A stretch of DNA of 64,000 bases from Megalobrama amblycephala (Eukaryota > Chordata > Actinopteri > Cypriniformes > Xenocyprididae). Shown here piece after piece: positions 23,601 through 34,300 of the stretch. The translations under genes were made by a program, and so were the position numbers. Every line of letters starts with the position of its first letter. The first letter of the stretch is position 1. The notes beneath the pieces are model-generated. The model had not been told where the DNA came from. It was given only the letters and a program-made list of their open reading frames with translations, and did no database searches. The stretch is from NCBI RefSeq assembly GCF_018812025.1, contig NC_063045.1:16414546-16478545 (forward strand). The letters run 5' to 3'.

Positions 23601-25782
23601 ATGACCACTTTGACGCTTCAAAAAGTGCAGAGTGGTTTAGCCCAAATCTTCTGAAGAGACTCAATCACTTTTTATGATGAACAGATTTCATTTAGTGATT
23701 CAGCGAACATAAGCAGAAGCTCGACTGGACCTGAATGACACCCAAGAGCAAACCTCTTGCGTAAGCTCAAACTTGCTGCATAAACAATGAGGTTCATTCT
23801 CGTGTTATGCAGCACGTTTGAGCTTCCACAAGAGGTTTGCTCTTGTGTGTCATTCAGGTTCAGTCAAGCTTCTGCTTATGTTCACTGATCAGTGTTTACA
23901 TGTGAGTAAAAGCCTAAATTAAATCTGTTCATCATATAAGGTGATCGAGTCTCTTCAGAAAATTTGGACTAAACCGCTCAATTCATATGGATTAGTTTTC
24001 TGATCAATTTATGAACTTTTTGAAGCGTCAAAGTGGTCGTTGCAAAGGCAGTCAATGGAGGGACTGACATCTCTCAGATTTCATCAAAAAGATCTTCATT
24101 TGTGTTCCGAAGATGAACGAAAGTCTTATAAGTGTGGAACAACATGAGGATGAGTAAATTATGATAGAATTTTCATTTTTGGGTGAACTAGCCCTTTAAG
24201 TCAATTCCACTGACTTAATCACTGATTTATATGCATAAGAATGAAGACAGGAAACAAATTCAAGTGAATTTTGCGAATTCAACTTACATGAAGATATGTG
24301 ACCAACAGAATATTGAAACATCACACCTTGAACTTTTAGCTGAATTAAAAGAATGCAAACTTTAAATCTGCAGCGCTGCAGTGGAGTAACTTGTGTATTT
24401 TCACATAATGGATATATTACATGTTGAATTAAAAAAAAAGAGATGCTGCGGAGTGTGAAATCATATTACGACTATTGCAGTGTCCCTAGAAACATTTCAA
24501 GTCTGGTTTGACCACGGCTTTATTCAGCAAGAACGCATTAAATTGATCAAAAGTGAATCAACTCCACTACTACATAAATTTATCTACTAACCATTGAGAA
24601 ACATCCAGTTTCATTCTGTAAGTTGTAACTTCTTCCTGAGTCTCTCTATCAGTGTCGACTCCAGTTTGAACAATATAAGGCTGAATACTGTTACTGACAA
24701 TCGTAATTTTGGCAGCTTTGTTCTTGTTAAGCAACCAAAGCTCCACCCTCTTTTGGAGAGTGGGTCGGGAGCAGCAGCTCATTTGCATTTAAAGGGACAC
24801 AAAAAAGGTGTGTTTTTGCTCACACCCAAATTGGGGCAAATTTGACAAGCTATAATAAATGATCTGTGGGGTATTTTGAGCTGAAACTTCATAGACACAT
24901 TCTGGGGACTTATATTACATCTTGTAAAAGGGGCATTATAGGTCCCCTTTAAAAATACAGTCAAATAGAAAGGAGTTATTTTAAATTGTAATAATATTTC
25001 ACAATATTACTGTTTTTAATCAAATAAATGCAGTCTTCATAAGCAGAAGAGACTTCTTTCAAAAACATTAAACAAATCTTACCGACGCCAAACAGTAGTT
25101 TGTAGTCTACTTTACCGCAACTGCGTTTTATTTTTTGATAATTAATTGTGACGATCAAAACGATGATATATTATTGTTATTTATTCTTAATTTTTAAAAG
25201 CGATCATTTTGTGGTAATCAACATTATTATTATTTAACAAATGTTGTGGATTGAGCTTAACTTTATCAATAAAGTTAATCTTTGTGTGGCCATTTGAATA
25301 CTTCCAATGATGTTAACTCACTATTTTTTTCTCTCTTCGCAGTGGTTGGATTGCCACAGTGATTTTTTTCAGCACAAACGTAATCTCGGCTATATTCATG
25401 CTCATCTGTACTTTGCTCTTTACCGTAGTTACGGTTCTCATGGGGCTTGTCCTCATCAAGGTATGATTTGCACATACACGCAACCCTTAACTCACCATTA
25501 CTTGCGTAGCTGATGCACAAAAATAACTGTACTTCAAAGAATAAACCTTTAAATCAAAACAAAAGAGCATTGTGTCACATTAGTTTTGTCCCCTCAAAGG
25601 TCCATCGGCTATATCGTGGTGGAGGAGGCAGTTTTCAGCGGGCACAGGAAGAATGGAGCACGGGTGCATGGAAGAACCCCACTGTGAGAGAAGCTGGATT
25701 TAACGCCATCTCTGAAACCGGCCCAAGCCTGCCTCAGTATCCAGCCGCTGTGCCCAACTACCCGGAGAGCGGACCCTGGTGA
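20693..25782 (+). CDS. scamp4: Secretory carrier-associated membrane protein 4 (SCAMP4-like), complete
   Basis: Coding exons 20693-20699, 20815-20943, 21426-21582, 21670-21771, 25343-25460, 25600-25782; 696 bases, 231 codons, close to the usual 229-235 of short SCAMPs. Start ATG 20693 gives [14 protein letters not shown]. There is no NPF-repeat/coiled-coil N-terminus, as expected for SCAMP4/5. Four membrane segments can be seen: [57 protein letters not shown]; and IATVIFF...FMLICTLLF through [10 protein letters not shown]. The conserved [11 protein letters not shown] and [15 protein letters not shown] flank the core. The end YPESGPW resembles SCAMP4 more than SCAMP5. SCAMPs recycle between the Golgi, endosomes and plasma membrane. 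The intron 21583-21669 starts with GC instead of GT. The 3.6 kb intron 21772-25342 is filled with a SINE and MITEs. Confidence 0.9.
22065..22118 (-). repeat. 3' part of a tRNA-derived SINE (split copy)
   Basis: Read on the minus strand: AAATGCAGAGGACAAATTCC followed by a GTGTGGGTTACC... tail, the typical 3' region of a cyprinid SINE. It is separated from the head of the same copy (23279-23449) by the TTAA MITE at 22119-23274. Confidence 0.7.
22115..23278. repeat. TTAA-flanked foldback MITE inserted in a SINE (scamp4 intron)
   Basis: TTAA at 22115-22118 and 23275-23278 bound a 1156 bp element. Its ends AGGGTTAGTTCACCC and GGGTGAACTAACCCT are exact complements, and pairing extends through TTCATCTTCGGAACACAGTTTA and TCCGAGAGCTTTCTGTCCCTCCAT and beyond. 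The internal ORF at 22719-23177 is discussed under findings. Confidence 0.9.
23279..23449 (-). repeat. 5' (tRNA-like) part of the split SINE
   Basis: On the minus strand the unit begins GGGGCAGTCGTGGCCTAATG. It has a pol III A box (TGGCCTAATGGTTAGAGAGT) and B box (GGTTCGATTCTC), then a non-tRNA body. It resembles HAmo/DANA-type cyprinid SINEs. The tRNA cloverleaf is degenerate, so it is not a functional tRNA gene. Confidence 0.82.
23450..24199. repeat. Second TTAA-flanked foldback MITE of the same family
   Basis: TTAA at 23450-23453 and 24196-24199 bound a 742 bp unit ending AGGGTTAGTTCACCC / GGGTGAACTAGCCCT. Arms pair through CTTCGGAACACAAATGAAGA. The termini are shared with 22119-23274 but the interior differs (for example AAGAGGTTTGCTCTTG near 23835). 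It abuts the SINE head. Confidence 0.9.
24440..25100. repeat. Composite of two dispersed repeats (scamp4 intron)
   Basis: The outer parts (about 24440-24560 and 24960-25095) match the element at 26447-26970, e.g. TTATTTTAAATTGTAA and TTTCACAATATTACTG. The middle (about 24560-24955) is another element whose right end AGGGGACCTATAATGCCCC (minus strand) next to TTAA belongs to the same broad class as 49922-50888; both share CAAGATGTAATATAAGT and GAAGTTTCAGCTCAAAATA. This is one insertion inside another. Confidence 0.65.
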
Positions 25783-26968
25783 TACCTTTTCTGAACTACA
25801 GATGGAGCAAGAGTACCACTGTTTGTCTTAATGTTAAAGGGGCAGTTTGCAGAGGGACCTTACCCAATATTTTTGTGCCACTTCAGCCAGATCACGGACT
25901 TGTGAATGGTTATTTTGCATTTGTACAATCTTTTTTTTTTTTTTTTATTGCGAAAAGATTGAATGTTAATCACTCCTCAAAGAATGTGTATAAACATAGT
26001 TTCTTTTCTTTTGAGCTATCAAGAGTAGATCTCTTGAACACTTTAATGCCGATTTAAATAGAAGTGAATGATGATCGAAAATGTGTCAAACCCCTGTTCT
26101 GGGTACAAATACTGACAGAAACACTAACCAGAAGGTTAAATGATCAACCAAAATAAGCAAACTGCTCCTTTAAAGACATCTCAACACATACTACTCTCAA
26201 GCTGACAGCAAAATGGTGGAACATTAGTACAAAAATAGCAAAAAATGGACACTGTAATATTACATTGATGAATTGATTTCCATTCATCTGAGCCTTGATT
26301 TTTCATGTCATTCCATTGACTTGTCTGAGAATGAAAAGAATAGTTGCGTATCAGATTTTTAAATTAGTCCATCTTTAAAAGATCATGTAAAAAGAAATTG
26401 ATAGGAATGCACACACACGCAAATATATATATAATATACATATATACACACTACCGGTCAAAAGATTTCAACGGTAAGATTTTTTAATGTTTTTTAAAAA
26501 AGCCTCTTCTGCACACCAAGACTTCATTTATTTGATTTATTTGAAAGAGCAGCATTTATCTGAAATAGAAAGGTTTTGTAGCATTATCGCTACCGTTCAA
26601 AAGTTTGGGGTCAGTAAGAGTTTTTTTTTTTTTTTTTTTATGTTGCAAAAGCTTTATATTTCAGATAAATGCTTTTCTTTTGAACTTTCTATTCATGAAA
26701 TAATCCTGTTTCTTGAGCAGCAAATCGGCATATTAGAATGGAGTAATGATGCTGAAAATTCAGCTTCGCCAACACAGAAATAAACTGCATTTTAAAATGT
26801 ATTCAAATAGAAACCAGTTATTTTAAATTGTAAAAACATTTCACAATATTACTGTTTTTGCTGTATTTTGGATCAAATAAATGAAGCCTAGGTGAACAGA
26901 AGAAACTTCTTTTAAAAACATATAAAAAAAAAAATCTTACCGTTCAAAAACTTTTGACAGGTAGTGTG

Positions 26969-27019
<51 letters not shown>

Positions 27020-27785
27020 CACAGTCACTTTACTGTTTTAGGGAAAGTGAATTTTGAGAGGGGAAAAAGCATGTCCAAGTGTTCTTTTCTAAATCATGGC
27101 AGCTTTTCTATTTACCTCAAGACATTCGTTCTTGCATCACTTCCAAATCAGTGCTTTTGCAATTACATTTTTACTTGGGTTAATTATTCACTTAGACTTT
27201 TAAGATTCACAAGCATGAATTAAATGTCTTTGTAAATGGTATGATCTGCATATGACACGCCCCTTTTATACACTGCAGCAAAGCATTGCAGATTTTTTTT
27301 TTATATATATATCTTTGACTGAGAACGTTTCCTTGCAAACACACCTTGTGCCTGCTGTCTTTCTGTTTAAAGCTTTTTCACATCTTCGAAACGAAGACCG
27401 CCTTAATTCTTCATGCATATTAAGCATGTGTGAACCAATAGCTTTCGAGTTTCCCTCAAGTGCTACAACTTTTAATTGGTGGATGCGGCTATATCCTGTG
27501 CTATTTTTACTACTGGCGTATAAATATGCATTTCGCATTTATTCTTTGTTTCATCTCACTGTGTTTACAGTTGTGGTTGGCTGGAGGCTAAGACACTCAA
27601 TTTTAATATGTGACTTTATCTTTGGTCCCCTTTGCTCAAGATCTCCCTCCACAGAGCCACAGGAGGTTGATTTTGCAAAGTTCGACAACTGGCTTTGTGT
27701 AGCCAATGTATTTAACAGTCCTGCATATGAAATGTGACTGGAATGGCTCTCCAACTTCAGTTCAATAAAAACATTCCTTTTCAGA
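25783..27785 (+). other. scamp4: scamp4 3' untranslated region (probable)
   Basis: There are no further coding exons after the stop. The best poly(A) signal before the opposing semaphorin gene is AATAAA at 27764-27769, giving a roughly 2 kb 3' UTR that contains the element at 26447-26970 and a (TA)n tract at 26973-27018. Open frames at 27252-27737 and on the opposite strand are not recognisable proteins. Earlier signals (for example near 26780) are possible. Confidence 0.5.
26447..26970. repeat. Inverted-repeat element in scamp4 3' region
   Basis: Ends CACTACCGGTCAAAAG (26447) and CTTTTGACAGGTAGTG (to about 26967) are near-complementary and followed inward by CGGTAAGATTTTTTAATG / ATCTTACCG. 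Two internal copies of a CCGTTCAAAAGTTTGGGGTC-like motif occur. A (TA)n tract follows directly at 26973-27018. The family is shared with 24440-25100. Confidence 0.75.
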
Positions 27786-27802
27786 CTAAAGTCGCTTTTA
27801 TT
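27764..27802. terminator. Two-sided poly(A) region between scamp4 and the semaphorin
   Basis: AATAAA (27764-27769) on the plus strand and TTTATT (27797-27802, AATAAA on the minus strand) lie only 27 bases apart between convergent genes. Each would cleave inside or just past the other's signal, so the two mRNAs would abut or overlap slightly. It gives the semaphorin a 3' UTR of about 0.5 kb. Confidence 0.5.
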
Positions 27803-28307
27803 GCAGTCACTCCCTACGTCTAATGCATACTTCCCTTCTGAATAACAGGAGAAAAGCGGTACATGAAATGAGTAGCATGTCCGAATTCATAGTATTAATT
27901 GAGGTAAAACAGGAGAGGGAACAGACAATGTTATAAAGAAGTGTGTGCTCGAGTACAACACCGGGTCACGGCACCAAATAATACTGACTTACTATGATTG
28001 CGTTGAGATTCATACAGTAACGACATAGCCGAGGTGATGAGAGAGTGAATGTCCTGAAGATTTTGCAAAGTTTGTTCCTCAAATGTAGTAGCTACTTGAA
28101 TAGTATGCAATTTCAGACACAGCTGGTAGAATGTTTTACCTTCATATTTCGAAAAAAAATTTGTTTTTTTTTCATATTTATCTACATCTTTAAAATAGGC
28201 TTTGACAAACTTTTAACTTTGCTAGTTAAAATATTAATTTTTATTACATTTTTTATTATTAATAAAAAAATAAATATGTATAAAAATGACATAAAAAGAA
28301 TCAAATC

Positions 28308-31300
28308 TTAAATCTCAGACTCGTCTGTAATGTACTTAAAAATATGAATGTCCGTTGCCGTATCCCCATTGACGGTATTCCTGTGGAAGCTGGTTGCTTC
28401 AATATTACTGTTTGTTGTGACACACAACCTGACCATTTGCTGTTTACTGTCCACAACATCATTTCCTGTGTGCATGTATTCCCTTTCTGGAAGGTTCCTG
28501 TGGCTTTTGATCGGTTGTCTTCCACAGCACATAAACGGAGAAATGTGGCCCATGTACAAGTTCCAGATAAGCAGACAGGCCATCATAACGGATATCACGG
28601 CCAGCGCCACTTGCATTACTATCCATTTATTCTCACTGCTCTGATTTGTAGCATATGACGGAGACTCTTCAGTTTTATGCAAACCTGATGATGTCGTGTA
28701 GCTTTCAGGAAGGACTCCCAATGTGGTCTTAATCTTATCTGTCACATTTACTGGTAATTGTTCGCGTAAGTCATAAACGGCCAGTGTTTGGGCGTACTGT
28801 CTCCCTTTCGCCCGCTCGACTGACGTGCAGGTATAGCGTCCAGCGTCAGCGGCTGAGGCGTTGGAGATAAGGATGCCATCGCTATAAATAGTATACTTCC
28901 TGTTTGAGTAGGGGAGTGGCTTCCCAGCAAAATTCCAGTTGACCTGGGCCAGGTTAGAGTCTACTCGACACAGCAATCTGATGTTGTTTCCCAACACCAG
29001 GGAGTGGATCTTTAGTTCCACGGTAGCTGATGACGGGAAAATAATGTTAAATAAAGCCCTGATTTTAATGTTGAATCAGAAAAAAAAAGTTACTATATAC
29101 CTGTTGTTGGGCATCGAGTGGCATCCCCGTCTTTCAGGCTTTGTATCAGATTACTAAAATGCAAAAAGTGTGACGTTAACTGTCGGCATATGTTTATACG
29201 CACCTAAATATAGTCAAGCACATATTAGATATGCAAAGTGGTGGTTAAAGGAATGATTTACTCAGCCTCAGCTACAAAAAAAGCTAAAGTTGATGAAATA
29301 TTTTTTTATTGTTAAAAGGTGCAGTAAGCAATTTCTGAGAAATGATGTTAAAAGTGGATCGGATTGAGCACGACACACTTTTAGCCAATCATCAGTAGGG
29401 GGCGTGTCCACCCATGATGGGGGAGGAGAGAGAGTATGCAAGAGGGAGATTTGAAGAAAGACTGTAGAAAGGAAGATGGCTAAGAGACATTACAAAAGAG
29501 AAAAGGTCAGAGGAATATCACTGGAAAGAGAATGTTTATGATCAGGCAAGAGCTTTAGGACCCGTGTTAATATTGGAAAAGCTTTCCAGCACTGGAGAGA
29601 CCCAAGCGGGAAGGCCTGAACTAAAATTATTGATGTCCACATTGTGTATTGCAACTGTTCAGATCCGATTTGTGTGTCCATGCCGCTCTTTCATTTTCCG
29701 GAATATCTGCATTGGTTTCTATGGCAATGACATTGCGTTGGTAGGTATACAGCAAAAACAGCAACAACAAAAGCAGCATAGAGGTGTTGTCATATTTACA
29801 ACATGTGCAGCCACCTCGCTGGACTACCGCATCTTATGAACGGCTTTATTCCGTGCTGTCGTCTCAAAACATGTCTCCGTTATATTGCCAATTTCTGCTC
29901 ATCCGGCACTTTGCAACAACACAGCCTTCTTTCAGCAGTGAATTTCTACATTTTTCTTATAACAGTGTCTGATGTTTATGTTCCACATCGCTTGAAGAAG
30001 TCACATAAGCCACATGAAATCCAATCAGAGCAGTCAGACTCAAACGGATTTCCAGAAATGCAATTGGAATAGGATTTCAAATCACAAATGAAACGGATGT
30101 AAAAATCGCATTTTATTGCTGAATCTGATTGAATTTCAATCAGATATGTACAAAAATCAGATCAGCACTGACAGTGTGAACATAGCCTATGAGACATCCG
30201 CTCTTTGGGGGCGGAGCAATAAAGGGAGGGGTGCGTTTGTTTGGGTAGATTTCAAATATCAACAGCGTTTCTCAGAAATCACTTACTACACCTAAATCTT
30301 AACATTTTAAAAGATTGCATATAAAATGAAATAAATAAACCCAAAATGTAAGTTATTTGCTGAAAAACAAAATGAGTTTAATAAATATACAATTTTACTA
30401 TATTAGTTACAGTGAATGGGAATTCAGAAGACTCATAGTGAATATAGTGTACGCGTACGAGACACTTTTAAGGTGTTTTTCTTTTTTTGTCCTCCTTGGA
30501 GTTTGATAGCCCCTAGTCAGTATATGCTTTTGCTGTATGAAAAAGAACAGTGTGAACATTCCTCGAAATATCTTTTGTGTTGGCAATTTTGATATGCGAT
30601 TGTGCTTGTGTGTGAGGGTCTTACCCTTTTGCATCCTCAAGTGATCTAGAGCACCGTTGAGCTGTGGCGTCCCAGGCACAGTAAGGGTCTCTGGCCAGCA
30701 CACAGTCCAGACAGGAAGAATAACGACTGCAGTTGCTGACGGGCATCTGGACAATCCCAGACGCAGAGCCTGCATACAACTGGACCAGACAGACAAGTTC
30801 ATGATGAACGATGCAACTAAATATTCCTTTGGCTTTCTAATCATTAGCAATTAAGAGTCATTACAAAAATAATAATGTAATTATGAATGACTCGTTATTT
30901 ATTCAAATAAACACACAAGTGTCTTTAAGGACACAAACAAACAAACAACGTGACCATGTAGTTTGATTCATTAACAACTAACCGGTTCTTATCAATGAAT
31001 CAAAAACATATAGTGCAACCAGTGTAGTAGCCCAATTCCTGAAATGAATGATTCATAGAACCAGTTTTTAGTTGAAAATTAAGTTCCTGGTTTGTGTACT
31101 TTACAATATACAGCATTAGGAGAGAATATCTTTCATTTGGAAACAAAATGGACATTATAACTTAATTATACCCAAATGAATCAAATCAAATCGAGATCCT
31201 GTGAATTTAAATATAATCAAATCGGCAAATACATTAGCAGAAAAATAATCTCTTTCATATGGAAGCAAAACGAAATTAGAATTGAATTATAACAAAATGA

Positions 31301-34300
31301 ATCAATCAAATTGAGAGCCTGAGAATCTGAATATAATCGAATCAGCAAATACATACAGAAAAATGAACATTAGAACTGAATTATGCCCAAATAAATCAGA
31401 ATATAACTGAATCAGCAATTTTTGATCTATACCAGCCCCAGTTTTGAGTACCTGATTCTGGTGAAGTCGTAGGACGTCAATTGGCTCAGTGTTCTGAAAC
31501 AGTTTTATTTCTTCAATTACGTGCATTTCTCCATCATAGTTCACTGCTTTCTGCACATAACCATTTTCTGATGGAAAACAGAAAAGAATTGCACTTTCAC
31601 TGCAAAAGCAAAATTTTACATCCAGCTTTTCAACGCTACTTAACTACAAAAAAACAACAACAAAAAATTCAATAGGTTGTAATTCAAACAGCTCTGTCCC
31701 AGGTACAATTAACATTCCTCTGAATGACAGTTTACACACACCCTCTAACCGACTTTAAAGAGCTGCTCTGCCCTAGAGGCTAACAGGCATCTCACCTGTC
31801 CCGACAAACATCACAGGATAGGACTGTCCGTCCGATGCAGTTACGAGGTCTACGACAAGGCGGGTCAACAGCGGGCCTCTCTTGAGCAGCAGGGGCTTGC
31901 CTGTGATTGGACGGACGGCGTCGTCCATGAGAGGCCGGTCTCGGATGAACTGTAGGGTTTTATCGGGGAGGTCCAGCGACCTTTCTATTCCCATAGTCCT
32001 CGCTGCGTTGTTGATGCACTGCGAAGATTGCACATGAAAATAAGATGGATTTTTTGAAGAAAAAATAAATAAATAAATATATTTTAAATGTTTGGTACCC
32101 TAGCAAAAAAAAAAAATACTATAATTTTACAATAAATATGCCCCATTTAAATCATGTTTTTGGATAATATCAGTATTCTCTGACATCATAATCTTGGTAC
32201 ATTCTGGTACATGGTAGTTTTTAATTATTTTTTAACTATTGTAACATATTAAAGGTGTTATAGAGGATGTTTTGTTTTATACATTTTTGCAATATTACTT
32301 GAAACTGTCTTTACTAACTGATAAAAGAGTATTTATTAGGTGCACTGAAAGGAATAATATCAATATACATCATCTGTGCACGAGGTAGGGCCTTAAAAAC
32401 ATCAGCCAATTGGCCCTCTGGCTTGTCAATCACTGCCATGACGTTCCTTGTGAGAGACATGCGTGCTCTAGTAACTTTCCACACTCCACAGGCGCCGCAT
32501 GCAATGTTTTTGTCAGGAGACAGGAGTAACAACTGCAGATTATGAGTTACCTGCGGTGAGTCCGACATAATGAATCCACTAACACGACACAGCGAATGCC
32601 GGTGGTAAACACTCGTGTTCCAGTACTCATGCACGAGTTTTGGGAGGCGTTCCCTCGAAATGAGCTGTGAAGGAGGGGGGGTTGATCTTACACATGCGCT
32701 CATTTCAAAAACTCTTACTGAGTTTTTGGTTTCTCAGTCGTCGAAAACATCCTCTATAGCACCTTTAAATATTACATACATCCCCTTAAAGACTCTGTAA
32801 GACTAATAATGACCACTCACAGCTCCAGGTCGGGGGACAGGAAGCTCTCCGCTGTACGTGACCCACTTCACATCAGACATTTCCACGGACACCTCCGTCT
32901 TAAATTTGCCACGAGAGAACACCTCACTGATATCGGTTACATGAAATGCACAAACAGCTGAAGACTGATCTGTTGAGCTTCTGCATACACAAACACAACT
33001 GTGAGCTGAACGAATGAGTGAATTCAGATACAGAATAGAAATAAATGTGTAAAAAAAAAAAAAAAAAAAAAAGACTGCAAGACAAAACTTACGATTGAGA
33101 GGTGAAGACAGCATAAAAGACACTTTTCCTCCATTTCTTGTGGCGGACATGGAAGACGTCCTGTATGACGTAGGGCAGACTGGGTTCAGGGACAGAGCAG
33201 TCCAGACGAGCCTTCAAGAAGGAGGTCCATTTCCTCTGCAGGGTCCTTAGACCACCCACATCGCCCTGTAGAACAGGGAAAAATTACAAAAGTCTTTACA
33301 AGATCAGTGCTAAATATGCTAAATCCTTCTGTTTGCACCACTTCTGTTTGGGATCAGCGAAGTGTTACCTTGCAGACTCTGGCGACACGCGACACCACAA
33401 GCTTGTTGTAGAAGTCGTACTCCACGGCGTTCTCACTGAAGAACATGTAGACTTTGTCATCGTCACCCTCAGGACTGTCCTCACTTTCTGGGACCACGTC
33501 CATGTAGACGAATCTCGGCTCTTGAGTGGGTAGAGAAATGTGACTTTTCACTTTGTTCAGAGCAGTGTTGTTATTGTTAACTAAAACTAAAATCATTTTC
33601 TGTAACTAAAGTAAAGCTAAAAATAATATAGAATATAAATCTTACATTAAAAAAACATATTAAATTAGAAAGGTTTCTACAGAGCCCCGCACATGACATG
33701 CAGGTAAAAAATAGAAGACTAAATTGTGCGCACACATAACTAAGTCGTTCCCTCGATTTGCTAAATCAAGCGCACAATTTAGCAAATCAAGGGAACTAAA
33801 TAGTAAATTGTGTGTGCGATTTAGCAAACTGAGGGAACGAAATAGTAAATCGTGTGTGTACTTTAGGGAATGGAGGGAACGAAATAGTAAATTGTGCATG
33901 CAATTTAGCGAAGTAAATAGCAAAATCATTCATGCAATTTAGCAAATTGAGGGAATGAAATAGTAAATTGTGCACGCAATTTAGCGAACTAAATAGCAAA
34001 ATCATTCACGTGATTTAGCAAACTGAGGGAATGAAATAGTAAATTGTGTTTGCGCTTTAGGGAATGAAATAGTAAATTGTGCACGCAATTTAGCGAACTA
34101 AATAGCAAAATCATTCACGTGATTTAGCAAACTGAGGGAACGAAATAGTAAATTGTGTGTGCGCTTTAGGGAATGGAGGGAAGAAATAGTAAATTGTGCA
34201 CGCAATTTAGTGAACTAAATAGCAAAAACATTCACGTGATTTAGCAAACTGAGGGAACGAAATAGTAAATCGTGTGTGCACTTTAGGGAATGGAGGGAAC

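Noticed and set aside
27252..27737. 161-codon hydrophobic open frame downstream of scamp4
   Set aside because: No family resemblance, an opposing frame of similar length exists, and it falls in the likely 3' UTR.
32314..32703. 129-codon minus-strand frame between semaphorin exons, possible extra exon
   Set aside because: It lies inside a TTAA-flanked MITE, and the neighbouring exons (31796-32018, 32821-32980) join in frame without it.
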